From positions 965,501-1,029,500 of the forward strand of contig NZ_BMXA01000002.1 of the NCBI RefSeq assembly GCF_014651515.1: a stretch of 64,000 nucleotides of DNA. The letters run 5' to 3'. The position numbers and the translations under genes are program-made. Under the pieces are notes generated by a model. The model was not told the DNA's origin. It did no database searches and worked only from the letters and a program-made list of their open reading frames with translations. Of this stretch, positions 47,634 to 55,672 are shown piece by piece. The first letter of the stretch is position 1; each line of letters opens with the position of its first letter. The DNA comes from Arenicella chitinivorans (lineage in GTDB: Bacteria > Pseudomonadota > Gammaproteobacteria > Arenicellales > Arenicellaceae).

Positions 47634-48266
47634 CTTTAAAAATTAGTTAGTAAAATGTCTGGAAATGGCAACTTTCAGCTTTTTGTCTAATTGATGAAAT
47701 GCAAAAGTCGGCTCCATACTAGTAGCGGGCATTCTGTTTAGCTTGATTCTAACTTCTCGCAAAAAGCGAATAAGGTGCTAGTAAATATGGACAGCCACTG
47801 CCAAAGAGAAATTTATGCACCGATTCTCGCTAATTTGGGCAGTTTCTGGCGAAGCAATGGCGATCTAAGTGATTTTTAGAGAGGTGAATTGGCCTCTAAG
47901 TCAATTAAGGTCAAGCCTTACTCAAAAGATTGGAGTGGGTGCCCGAAATCAACGGATAGAACTTGGCGAAATACAATATTAATTTGGCTCTGATCCCCAA
48001 AAACTGCTATTCCGGCCCAAGTCGAGGAACAGTATACGTGCCTATCAGAGACTTTTATGGTATTCGTAAAAGTAAACTAAGACACTGGATTTTTGCTGGG
48101 GACATAATATTTGTAAGCACTAGAATTCTACTTTTGCACACGAGTCGGTGTCCTGGAACTATTTTGTTCCTAGCTAGATTAGGATTAAGGCACTATGCCC
48201 AGTTGAATGGTTACTGAATACAGGAGATACAGAATTTGATCTTAAATTTGGAGTTACTGAGAACAT
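47634..48266. other. Intergenic region with a solo repeat element
   Basis: 633 bases. It contains one solo ~150-bp RAYT-associated repeat (47781-47928) and a minus-strand copy of the short GGTCAGAGCCGA-type repeat (47981-47998). An 84-codon open frame at 47963-48217 has no recognisable features and begins next to the repeat; I do not call it a gene. The promoter of the HNH gene must lie near the right end. Confidence 0.6.
47781..47928 (+). repeat. Solo RAYT-associated repeat element (copy 1)
   Basis: Begins GTAAATATGGACAGCCACTG, continues through CACCGATTCTCGCTAATTTG, GATCTAAGTGATTTTTAGAG and ends near AAGCCTTACTCAAAAG. It matches the ~150-bp body seen next to the RAYT gene and its remnants but has no transposase remnant, so it resembles a non-autonomous (MITE-like) derivative. 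Confidence 0.85.
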
Positions 48267-49802
48267 ATGGCGAGGGATGATTTCACACAAAAAATCAAGG
48301 ATGAATTGGCCAAGCAGGTAGCTCACCGATGCTCTAATCCTGAGCACAGGATAATCACCATCGGACCTTCGGAAGAAGGAAAGTCTAGCAGTATTGGTGA
48401 AGCGGCACATATTTGTGCAGCATCTAAGGGTGGGCCAAGGTATGACCGATCCATGACAAGAGAAGAACGTAGGTCAATTGAGAATGGAATCTGGTTGTGC
48501 GCGAATTGCGCAAAGGATATAGATAGAGATGTACGGCGTTTTACTGTCGAGGTACTTAAGGAGTGGAAGGGGTTGGCGATTGAAACTGCGCGAGCTGAAA
48601 AGGGCAAAAGGTTACCCAGTGACACTGAGACAATTAATACCCTGACGACAGCTTTAAGCGGAAAGGCCACTGATTTACCCGTCAGAGCAGTTACCAATAT
48701 TCATAACGCAGTTGAGCAAGCTTTACAAAACTTAGACCCTCGATTTAATGTGAATAGCTCTCGGGTAAATGGGGAAACTCATTTCGGAATCACAACTAAT
48801 GAAAAAGTGCCATTGACGCTCGAAATAGGCGGAATATCCAAAGATGATTTTCTCGATCGCTATCAGTCGGTAATTGATCATGGAGATGAGATCAAAATAC
48901 GTTCTGATCATGTTAGGGTAACTGGTTCTGGTCTCTTTGAAGCGATCTCTCAAGACGCCGCTGGTGCGATCACCATTTCAGGTAATAAAATCGCGGCCAA
49001 GCAAAAGCTCCTATTTGTAAGCCCCAGTAAATCACACCAAGAAGCATTCGACGACATCGATGGAGTTATTGTAGTTGGTACTAAGTCATTCTCGTTTTCG
49101 GGGTCGAACTGCGCTGGCCTTTTGTCATTCGCTTATAAAGTTGAACACGGCTTAGAGAGTGACACACAATTTGAGATGAATTTGAAACTTGATCAATGGG
49201 ATGGGGTTATGATTTTAGATCTGCCCTACTTTGAAAAAGTGTTTAGTTTTTTCAAGCGTCTGTCGGAGGGTTGGAGCTTGTTCGCTACGTTGGAGGTCGA
49301 CGGCAATGTAGTTTTAAGAAGCGAAGGGAGTCCAATAGCTCAAACGCCAGAAACAAAAAATCTAGCAGATCTACTCTACTATACTAATTGCGCAAGGGTT
49401 GTCGCGAGAGCATTGAATATCGATGTCTTGTTTAATAGTAATGTGGCCTTCAATCAGCAGCAATACCGTGACCTTGACGATGCCGCGCAACTCCTTGATA
49501 TTCCCTTTGTCACTGAAGACAAGAAAGCAAAATTTTCATCTACTATACGGGCGGACAAGAATGCTCAAAATATTCGGCGATTTTTGGAAGCGGACCCGCA
49601 ACAGAGCGTTTTGAAACTGCCAGAAAACTCAACTGTACATGTATTCGGTGAAGTAATTGAACTTCCAACGAAGATTATTGTGGTTGAGAAGGTTCAAGCA
49701 TTGGTGAAAACTGATCTAGAAAATATTTGTGAAGGTGACCTTGTAACGATTGACTGGCTACCAGTGGATGGGTTTCGGGTTACGATATGTTTCGAGCGAT
49801 AG
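48267..49802 (+). CDS. HNH-type nuclease-like protein of unknown system
   Basis: 511 residues. Residues ~15-110 form an HNH/treble-clef-like domain: Cys22, EAAHI with His48, GGPR (55-58), ENGIWLCANCAKDIDRD with Asn73, Cys78, Cys81 and Asp86, then VLKEWKGLAIE. Where canonical HNH proteins have LCxxCH, this one has Ala-Lys after Cys81, a form I recall from proteins in prokaryotic conflict loci. Residues ~110-511 match no family I recognise. They look like a mixed alpha/beta region with two similar-sized parts; no ATPase or membrane motif is seen. It is alone between repeat clusters, A+T-rich, and possibly a defence effector with its own sensor (inference). Confidence 0.7.
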   Translation: MARDDFTQKIKDELAKQVAHRCSNPEHRIITIGPSEEGKSSSIGEAAHICAASKGGPRYDRSMTREERRSIENGIWLCANCAKDIDRDVRRFTVEVLKEWKGLAIETARAEKGKRLPSDTETINTLTTALSGKATDLPVRAVTNIHNAVEQALQNLDPRFNVNSSRVNGETHFGITTNEKVPLTLEIGGISKDDFLDRYQSVIDHGDEIKIRSDHVRVTGSGLFEAISQDAAGAITISGNKIAAKQKLLFVSPSKSHQEAFDDIDGVIVVGTKSFSFSGSNCAGLLSFAYKVEHGLESDTQFEMNLKLDQWDGVMILDLPYFEKVFSFFKRLSEGWSLFATLEVDGNVVLRSEGSPIAQTPETKNLADLLYYTNCARVVARALNIDVLFNSNVAFNQQQYRDLDDAAQLLDIPFVTEDKKAKFSSTIRADKNAQNIRRFLEADPQQSVLKLPENSTVHVFGEVIELPTKIIVVEKVQALVKTDLENICEGDLVTIDWLPVDGFRVTICFER

Positions 49803-49829
49803 CCAGTAATAGCCTGTACAATATCGAGA

Positions 49830-50138
49830 GTAAATATGGACAGCCACTGCCCAAAGAGAAATCAGTCGTGGCAAGAGCTAAATATGGACAGCCACTGTCC
49901 AAAGAGAAATCTATGCACCAGCTAAATATGGACAGCCACTGTCCAAAGAGAAATCTATGCACCGATTCTCGCTAATTTGGGCTGTTTCTGAGTTAGCCAT
50001 TGCGATCTAAGTGATTTTTAGAGAGGTGAATTGGCCTAACTAAGTCAATTAAGGTCCAGCCTTAATCAAAAGCGAATTCAAGGCGAGCGACGTACTCACT
50101 AACGTGATCGTGTTAGGACTGTGAGTCGCTGGCTTTTA
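49830..50138 (+). repeat. RAYT-associated repeat, triple core plus body and hairpin (copy 2)
   Basis: Three tandem copies of the core beginning AATATGGACAGCCACTG (hairpins at 49838, 49886 and 49930) are followed by the ~150-bp body and the terminal AGCGA...TCGCT hairpin (50086-50130). It leads straight into a truncated RAYT gene. The first core starts ~30 bases after the stop codon of the HNH gene. Confidence 0.85.
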
Positions 50139-50516
50139 TCAGGGCGGACTAGGAGAACGCGGTTGGGTGTTGCTTGTATTAAGCCGACACACACGCCGGT
50201 CGATATGCTCACTTCCTACCCAACTTTGAAATCGTTTCTCAAATTCGGTAGTGAGAATCAACCAGGATGCGGCATCGAGGTCGAGACGTTTTAGAATGGG
50301 GGGTAGCTTTTCTGATATTCCACCGCGTTTGTCTCGCCGGACACTGCGCCCAGTCCAGTCGACCAGCGCCAGATAGTCTTTGAGCCTGTACGGAATACCG
50401 GTGGCGTTCTCTGAAATACCAACGAAGTCCTCCATACCCGTGCTCACCAAAATGCACTCTCTCAATGCATCAATTCGGTACTTTATCGATGTGTGGTCGG
50501 ATGTTTCGGGCATGGT
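50139..50516 (-). pseudogene. Truncated RAYT transposase, C-terminal third only
   Basis: Matches nearly residue for residue the last ~125 residues of the intact RAYT at 51093-52052, from ATMPETSDHTSIKYRI through SWVGSEHIDRRVCRLNT to the stop. The catalytic HuH and Tyr regions are missing. The break falls just before MPETSD, where the sequence switches to repeat core (TAAACATGGAC). It is therefore an inactive copy, probably the product of an incomplete or recombined transposition. Confidence 0.9.
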
Positions 50517-50538
50517 TGCGTAAACATGGACGGGCGTA

Positions 50539-51039
50539 AACATGGACAGCCACTGCCCAAAGAGAAATCTATGAAAGGTAAATATGGACAGCCACTGCCC
50601 AAAGAGAAATCTATGCACCGATTCTCGCTAATTTGGGCTGTTTCTGACGTAGCAATGGCGATCTAAGTGATTTTTAGAGAGGTGAATTGGCCTAACTAAG
50701 TCAATCAAGGTCCAGCCTTAAACAAAAGCGAATTCAAAGCAGTAAATATGGACAGCCACTGTCCAAAGAGAAATCTATGCACCGATTCTCACTAATTTGG
50801 GCTGTTTCTGAGTTAGCCATCGCGATCTAAGCGATTTATAGAGAGGAAAATTGGTCTAGCTGGGTCAATTAGTGCGTATACATGGACAGCCACTGCCCAA
50901 AGAGAAATCTATGCACCGATTCTCGCTGATTTGGGCTGCTTTTGACGTAGCAATGGCGATCTAAGTGATTTTTAGAGAGGTGAATTGGCCTAACTAAGTC
51001 AATCAAGGTCCAGCCTTAAACAAAAGCGAATTCAAGGCG
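50539..51039 (+). repeat. Array of three RAYT-associated repeats
   Basis: Successive units start at about 50539/50580, 50742 and 50876, with hairpin cores at 50544, 50586, 50750 and 50884. Units 1 and 3 have nearly identical bodies (CGATCTAAGTGATTTTTAGA, GGCCTAACTAAGTCAATCAA); unit 2 is more diverged and lacks the 3' part. The last unit is joined to the intact RAYT gene. Confidence 0.85.
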
Positions 51040-51084
51040 AGCGACGTACTCACTAACGTGATCGTCTTAGGACTGTGAGTCGCT
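51040..51084. repeat. Bulged REP-like hairpin at the RAYT 3' end
   Basis: AGCGA (51040) pairs with TCGCT (51084), then CTCAC with GTGAG and TAAC with GTTA-like bases, separated by bulges, with a GTGATCGT-type loop. The same structure occurs at 50086-50130, and in altered form near 55353-55398. Imperfect hairpins next to the gene are what RAYT enzymes recognise in known REP systems. Confidence 0.6.
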
Positions 51085-51092
51085 GGCTTTTA

Positions 51093-52052
51093 TCAGGGCG
51101 GACTAGGAGAACGCGGTTGGGTGTTGCATGTATTAAGCCGACACACACGCCGGTCGATATGCTCACTTCCTACCCAACTTTGAAATCGTTTCTCAAATTC
51201 GGTAGTGAGAATCAACCAGGATGCGGCATCAAGGTCGAGACGTTCTAGAATGGGGGGTAACTTTTCTGAAATTGCACCGCGTTTGTCTCGCCGGACACTG
51301 CGCCCAGTCCAGTCGACCAGCGCCAAATAGTCTTTGAGCCTGTACGGAATGCCGATGGCGTTCTCTGAAATACCAACGAAGTCCTCCATTCCCGTGCTCA
51401 CCGAAATGCACTCTCTCAATGCATCAATTCGGTACTTTATCGATGTGTGGTCGGATGTTTCGGGCATGGTCGCCACGTTGGCACGAATCGGGTTTAAGTC
51501 AACATAGGCCATGCACGACAATAAGGCACGTTCGTCCAATAGTGCCTGACTCTTAAAACGACCCTCCCAAAATCGTCCAGTACAACGATCCTCTTTGTTG
51601 GCTTGCCGCGCAATGGACTCATTCACAATTCGCATAAACCACGAGATATCCATCAACCGTTTTCGCCAGCGCTTGATATCGCGTCGCAGCACCACCCATT
51701 GTTGTTCACTCAAACCCTCGCCGGCCAAAAACCGTTGAGAGAACAGCGTGCCACAGAACAACTGACTCCATCGCTCAACGACTTCACGCTCAGACCAAGC
51801 GTCAGCGATATCCGGTCGAACATGCAGCACCACATGGTAATGATTACTCATCACTGCGTAGGAACAGAGTTTGATAGCAAACAATTCAGCGGTTCTCTGA
51901 AGTTTTAGTTCGAGCCAACCACGACGGTGTTCATAACTTTTTGCAGTAACTCGATCATAGCCACACAAGTACGCTCGTCGAACACAACGAGAAACACAGT
52001 GATAGAAAGGGGTGTCGCTGAGTGACACTAATTGTTTTCGAGGGAGCGCCAT
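51093..52052 (-). CDS. REP-associated tyrosine transposase (RAYT, IS200/IS605-like Y1 HuH)
   Basis: 319 residues from the ATG at 52052, which follows GGAGACAGG; a TTG at 52112 could extend it by 20 residues. The HuH motif is in SNHYHVVLHV and the nucleophile Tyr in AYVDLNPIRA, both intact. FYHCVSRCVRRAYLCG at the N-terminus and GRFWEGRFKSQALLDE are typical RAYT blocks. These enzymes nick and join single-stranded DNA at REP hairpins. It is surrounded by its own repeat family and two broken copies, so this enzyme may have generated the local repeats. Confidence 0.93.
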   Translation of the reverse strand: MALPRKQLVSLSDTPFYHCVSRCVRRAYLCGYDRVTAKSYEHRRGWLELKLQRTAELFAIKLCSYAVMSNHYHVVLHVRPDIADAWSEREVVERWSQLFCGTLFSQRFLAGEGLSEQQWVVLRRDIKRWRKRLMDISWFMRIVNESIARQANKEDRCTGRFWEGRFKSQALLDERALLSCMAYVDLNPIRANVATMPETSDHTSIKYRIDALRECISVSTGMEDFVGISENAIGIPYRLKDYLALVDWTGRSVRRDKRGAISEKLPPILERLDLDAASWLILTTEFEKRFQSWVGSEHIDRRVCRLNTCNTQPRSPSPP

Positions 52053-52114
52053 CCTGTCTCCGAAATCAGTCCTTTGAAATATTAAGGTCTCATAGAGTCG
52101 TGTAGAATTCAAGA

Positions 52115-52804
52115 GTGGAGTGGGTGTCCATCCAAACCATCCAAAATCAATTCCATCCGCTGTGCTCCCGAATTGCCGCAGAGCTCGGCGTTAGACATAA
52201 ACAAGTTTCGAGCATGATTGAGGAAATTAAAAAAATATTAGCGGACTTTACGGAAGAGCACTACTGCATGGATGTTGCGGAAGGGGTCCCTATCGACATG
52301 AGAAACGGCGATGTAAATGAAGAAGGCTGGGTTGAGTGGAAATTGGTTCCTAGCACAGTTATAGAGTCTGATTTAATGGAGTTGGAGACTAGATATTCTT
52401 TCAGGATGCCGCCAACTCTAAAATGCTATCTCATGTCGTATTGCCATCTTTTAGATCAAGTGCATAGCAACAAACACGATGGTCAGCTCATTTTTATGTG
52501 TGCATGCCCATCCTCTAATCCGCTAAAAGAGCTGACCGAATTAATAGATGCTTGGTATCCAATTACAAAAGCTGGTTATATGCCTTTCGCTCAGTGGGGC
52601 GACGGTTGGGGCCCAATGTGCCTTGATTTGCAGTCAAAATCGAGTGAGCCTAGAGATTATAATATCGTATGGTTTGATCATGAGGAACTTATTCCATTGG
52701 GTCAAGAAACCTGTACAAGTCGTCAAAGCATTGTAAGTTTAGCTAAGCCACTGTATCAGTCATTCAGTGAGTTCTTTTATGACGTCTACGCAAAAAATGC
52801 CTAA
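52115..52804 (+). CDS. SMI1/KNR4 (SUKH)-like protein
   Basis: 229 residues, no signal peptide. The middle and C-terminal parts resemble the SUKH superfamily: LETRYSFRMPPTLKCYLMSYC, YMPFAQWGDGWGPMCLDL, DYNIVWFDHEELIPL and a final SFSEFFYDVY. SUKH proteins are frequent immunity proteins against nuclease toxins, though others have cellular roles. No toxin lies next to it, so it is either an orphan immunity gene or unrelated. It is divergent from the RAYT gene with a 62-base gap; the GTG start has no obvious ribosome-binding site and is uncertain. Confidence 0.6.
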   Translation: MEWVSIQTIQNQFHPLCSRIAAELGVRHKQVSSMIEEIKKILADFTEEHYCMDVAEGVPIDMRNGDVNEEGWVEWKLVPSTVIESDLMELETRYSFRMPPTLKCYLMSYCHLLDQVHSNKHDGQLIFMCACPSSNPLKELTELIDAWYPITKAGYMPFAQWGDGWGPMCLDLQSKSSEPRDYNIVWFDHEELIPLGQETCTSRQSIVSLAKPLYQSFSEFFYDVYAKNA

Positions 52805-52817
52805 TAAACACAACAAG

Positions 52818-52841
52818 AAATGGGGTCAGAGCCGATTTAAT
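52818..52841 (+). repeat. GGTCAGAGCCGATTTAAT repeat, left copy
   Basis: A 24-bp sequence ending GGTCAGAGCCGATTTAAT is found here and, with one mismatch, at 55575-55598 in the same orientation. The two copies flank the amidohydrolase gene. Related copies in the opposite orientation are at 46907-46923 and 47981-47998. Similar sequences are scattered in many gammaproteobacteria, possibly as REPs of another RAYT type (recollection). Confidence 0.8.
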
Positions 52842-52846
52842 TCCAG

Positions 52847-55123
52847 CTATTTTTCAATATTAAACCAACTGGGTGTATCAAATTGGGGCTTGGCATTGAT
52901 GTTCATTTCTGAATATTCGCCTTTAAATACCACTTCTTTTTTATCCATTAAACGAAACTTATGCGGCCACTGAATGCCGTTTTCCAAAGGGCGATAATCC
53001 GATTCAAGAATATAACGCCCATCATCAAAAAGCACTTTGCGAATGTGACCAGTGTCGCGATCTAAACCAATTGCAGGCGATAACAGGTCACCTGTATTCA
53101 TGATCCACCAGCTTTGATCTCTGTGTTCTGGTATATCCAATGGACCTAACAACCTGAGCTCATCACTGCGCAAAAAACTTAAGAAGTTTAAATCCATATT
53201 ATTCAAAAGTTGGTTTTGCTTGTTCTTTTTTAATGCTGAAATCTCTCCCTTCTTATGTTGCTCTGAACGTTCAGGAGTTCTTAAATACAATTCTTCTAAT
53301 TCTGGAAGAGATTGGGCAACATGCTTCTTAGAAAAATCAAAATATGAGCGAGAAACTTTAACTTTCTGTTGGCTATTTATCGTGGTGAGTGTGGTTGAGA
53401 ATCTATCGATACTGGTGAGTAGTTCTTTCCCACCAAAGGCATTTCTCAACATCTCAAGCATATGTTTTTCTGTCGGTTCTTGTTCTGCGAGATGTTGATG
53501 GCGAATAAGAGGTTTACCTGCAAGGATGGTTGTTGCTTTGCCTTTCTCTAAAGCTATTTGGCCGTTGATCAATACATACTCTAATCCCTCTGAATATTGC
53601 TGAGAGTTTTCATAAGTGGCTTTATCTTTGAGCTTCGCTAAGTTGAAAATATTAATATCTGCGTAGTGGCCGACAGTTAACCTGCCTCTATCGGCTATGC
53701 CGAGAAATTGCGACGGCAGCGATGTCATACCTCGTATTGCAAATGGCAGGCTTATTAATTTTTCATCGACCACAAATTTACGTATTTTTTTAGTAAAGGC
53801 CGCAAAATCGCGCGGATGTCCCTGTCTATCCCCGGCTGGCTCAGAGCCGCCATCGGTACTTGTCATCATCCATTCTTGTGTAGCCAACAAACGAATATTG
53901 TTCATATCGTATAGGCCAATGTTCATCACACTCGCATCGTTTTGGGCGCGTACAATTTTGATAACCGTCTCGAACACAGAAAGGTTGTAGGTCTCTGCGA
54001 CTTCTTTTAAAGTTTTGCCATTGAGTTCAGGGTTGGCGTCGGCAAACATTAGCTTTTCGGCGCCGCCTCTAATATTTAACATACGTTTGCTGTCTTCTCG
54101 TATGCGTGCGTTTGTTTTAGGCTCTGTTAACCTGTTGAATAATTGTTCAATGCCACCGGCTAAGGCCCAGTCGGGAAGAGTGTAAGCAAGCAGCGAGCTT
54201 CGCGTGGCGATATATGGGTGCTGAGCGGCGACAACGTCAACACCTCGAAGGCGCGCATTATTGATTAGTTTTACACCGATATCTGCGCGACCGTAGTTGT
54301 GCCTTCCCTGCGGAGTAAAATGGCTAAAGATAACTCTATTGCCACTTTTCTCTCCGATATCGATGGCCTCAGCAACGGATGCATCATAGCCAATGCCGTC
54401 GAGAACAGACCCCATATCTCTATCGTGTGTGTCGTAAACCCCATTGTATTTACGTGCAATAGACGCAACCGAGATAACCTCTTCGGTAGAGGCGTAGGTA
54501 GCGGGTCTATAGAATAGACCTGATGATATTCCAAACGCACCTTCTTGCATCCCGCGTTCAATAAACTGTTGCATTGCTTTCAATTGCGCCGGCGTTGGGG
54601 CGTCAGCACTCATTCCCAGTACTTTCTGGCGCGCTGCATTAAAACCCACGTAAGAGGCCACATTGGCGCCAATGCCGTGTGCTATGTACTCAGCATATTG
54701 TTGTGCAACGACATTGTTACCTTGGCCATCAACACCCAAGACAACAGTTGTTACTCCCTGGTATAACTGCGGCAGCATTTTTCTCGCCTCAGGATGCCCT
54801 GGCTCAGCGTGACTGTGCATATCAATAAATCCCGGTGTCACATAAAGTCCGTTGGCTTTGATAACCCGCTTTGCGTTAACTTGGTGGCTATCCGCATCGC
54901 CAATAAAAGTAATTCTTTCACCGGAGATGCCAATGTCCTGATATGCCCATGGATTGCCACTGCCATCTAAAACTTTACCACCGACTATCAAGGTATCAAC
55001 GGTTGTTAAAGGGGCAGCATTGGGCTTGGATGCTGAGATCTCATTAGTGTTAGCCGACAGAGTTTGGGGCACGAAAAGACAGACTACCAATGACGACTGT
55101 AAAAACTTTAGCCATATATTCAT
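52847..55123 (-). CDS. Exported amidohydrolase, N-acyl-D-amino-acid deacylase family, with long C-terminal extension
   Basis: 758 residues. A signal peptide (LQSSLVVCLFVPQTLSA) indicates export. Residues ~40-520 are an amidohydrolase family 3 / D-aminoacylase type domain with GGKVLDGSGNPWAYQDIGI, the metal site GFIDMHSHAEPGHPEA, HFTPQGRHNYG and TSTDGGSEPAGD. The last ~230 residues (from about LTSIDRFSTTL) are not part of usual D-aminoacylases and are not recognised. AAGAAGGAAACAAC precedes the ATG. It is bracketed by a 24-bp direct repeat, suggesting acquisition or mobilisation. Confidence 0.82.
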   Translation of the reverse strand: MNIWLKFLQSSLVVCLFVPQTLSANTNEISASKPNAAPLTTVDTLIVGGKVLDGSGNPWAYQDIGISGERITFIGDADSHQVNAKRVIKANGLYVTPGFIDMHSHAEPGHPEARKMLPQLYQGVTTVVLGVDGQGNNVVAQQYAEYIAHGIGANVASYVGFNAARQKVLGMSADAPTPAQLKAMQQFIERGMQEGAFGISSGLFYRPATYASTEEVISVASIARKYNGVYDTHDRDMGSVLDGIGYDASVAEAIDIGEKSGNRVIFSHFTPQGRHNYGRADIGVKLINNARLRGVDVVAAQHPYIATRSSLLAYTLPDWALAGGIEQLFNRLTEPKTNARIREDSKRMLNIRGGAEKLMFADANPELNGKTLKEVAETYNLSVFETVIKIVRAQNDASVMNIGLYDMNNIRLLATQEWMMTSTDGGSEPAGDRQGHPRDFAAFTKKIRKFVVDEKLISLPFAIRGMTSLPSQFLGIADRGRLTVGHYADINIFNLAKLKDKATYENSQQYSEGLEYVLINGQIALEKGKATTILAGKPLIRHQHLAEQEPTEKHMLEMLRNAFGGKELLTSIDRFSTTLTTINSQQKVKVSRSYFDFSKKHVAQSLPELEELYLRTPERSEQHKKGEISALKKNKQNQLLNNMDLNFLSFLRSDELRLLGPLDIPEHRDQSWWIMNTGDLLSPAIGLDRDTGHIRKVLFDDGRYILESDYRPLENGIQWPHKFRLMDKKEVVFKGEYSEMNINAKPQFDTPSWFNIEK

Positions 55124-55187
55124 TGTTGTTTCCTTCTTCTTTGCATAAAAACGAATTCATCCCGGCACGTCGTCGGTATTGTAACCC

Positions 55188-55399
55188 AGTAAACATAGAC
55201 AGCCACTGCCCAAAGAGAAATCTATGCACCGATTCTCGCTAATTTGGGCTGTTTCTGATGTAGCAATGGCGATCAAAGTGATTTTTAGAGAGGTGAATTG
55301 GCCTAACTAAGTCAATTAAGGCCAAGCCTTAATCAAAAGTGAACTCAAGGCGAACGACGTACTCACTAACGTGATCATGTTAGGACTGTGAGTGCGCTG
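55188..55399 (+). repeat. RAYT-associated repeat, right copy with hairpin
   Basis: Core with the variant AGACAGCCACTGCCC (55197), then the standard body and the terminal hairpin, altered by substitutions (AACGA...GTGCGCT). It leads directly into the third RAYT remnant. Sequence is more diverged than the copies at 50-51 kb, so this is an older insertion. Confidence 0.8.
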
Positions 55400-55416
55400 G
55401 CTTTTATTTGGGCGGA

Positions 55417-55570
55417 CTAGGAGAACGCGGTTGGCTGTTGCTTGTATTAAGCCGACACACACGCCGGTCGATATGCCCGCTCCCAACCCAACTTTGAAAT
55501 CGTTTCTCAAATTAGGTAGTGAGAATCAACCAAGATGCGGCATCGAGGTCGAGACGTTCTAGAATGGGGG
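55417..55570 (-). pseudogene. RAYT remnant, last ~50 codons
   Basis: Corresponds to the final part of the intact RAYT gene (the stretch around GGATGCGGCATCGAGGTCGA), with several substitutions. It breaks off after TAGAATGGGGG, where the GGTCAGAGCCGA repeat begins. Not functional. Confidence 0.85.
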
Positions 55571-55574
55571 TGAA

Positions 55575-55598
55575 AAATGCGGTCAGAGCCGATTTAAT
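55575..55598 (+). repeat. GGTCAGAGCCGATTTAAT repeat, right copy
   Basis: Same 24-bp repeat as at 52818-52841, with one mismatch (GCGGTC in place of GGGGTC). It abuts the broken end of the third RAYT remnant and, with the left copy, flanks the amidohydrolase gene. Confidence 0.8.
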
Positions 55599-55672
55599 GT
55601 TTAGTGTCAACTGCTTGGGTGATTCTATCTAAAGCTCACCATGGTTGATGAAGGAAGCTTGAGCTAAAAACA

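Noticed and set aside
47963-48217. 84-codon plus-strand open frame starting MAKYNINLALIPKNC
   Set aside because: It begins beside a repeat, overlaps another short repeat, has no clear ribosome-binding site and shows no family resemblance; likely chance.
49780-49962. Minus-strand open frame reading MHRFLFGQWLSIF repeatedly
   Set aside because: It is just the repeat core translated; the same peptide appears wherever the core occurs, with no gene structure.
49830-51039. CRISPR array
   Set aside because: The repeats are long, irregularly spaced, partly degenerate, without unique equal-length spacers or cas genes; they belong to the RAYT family.
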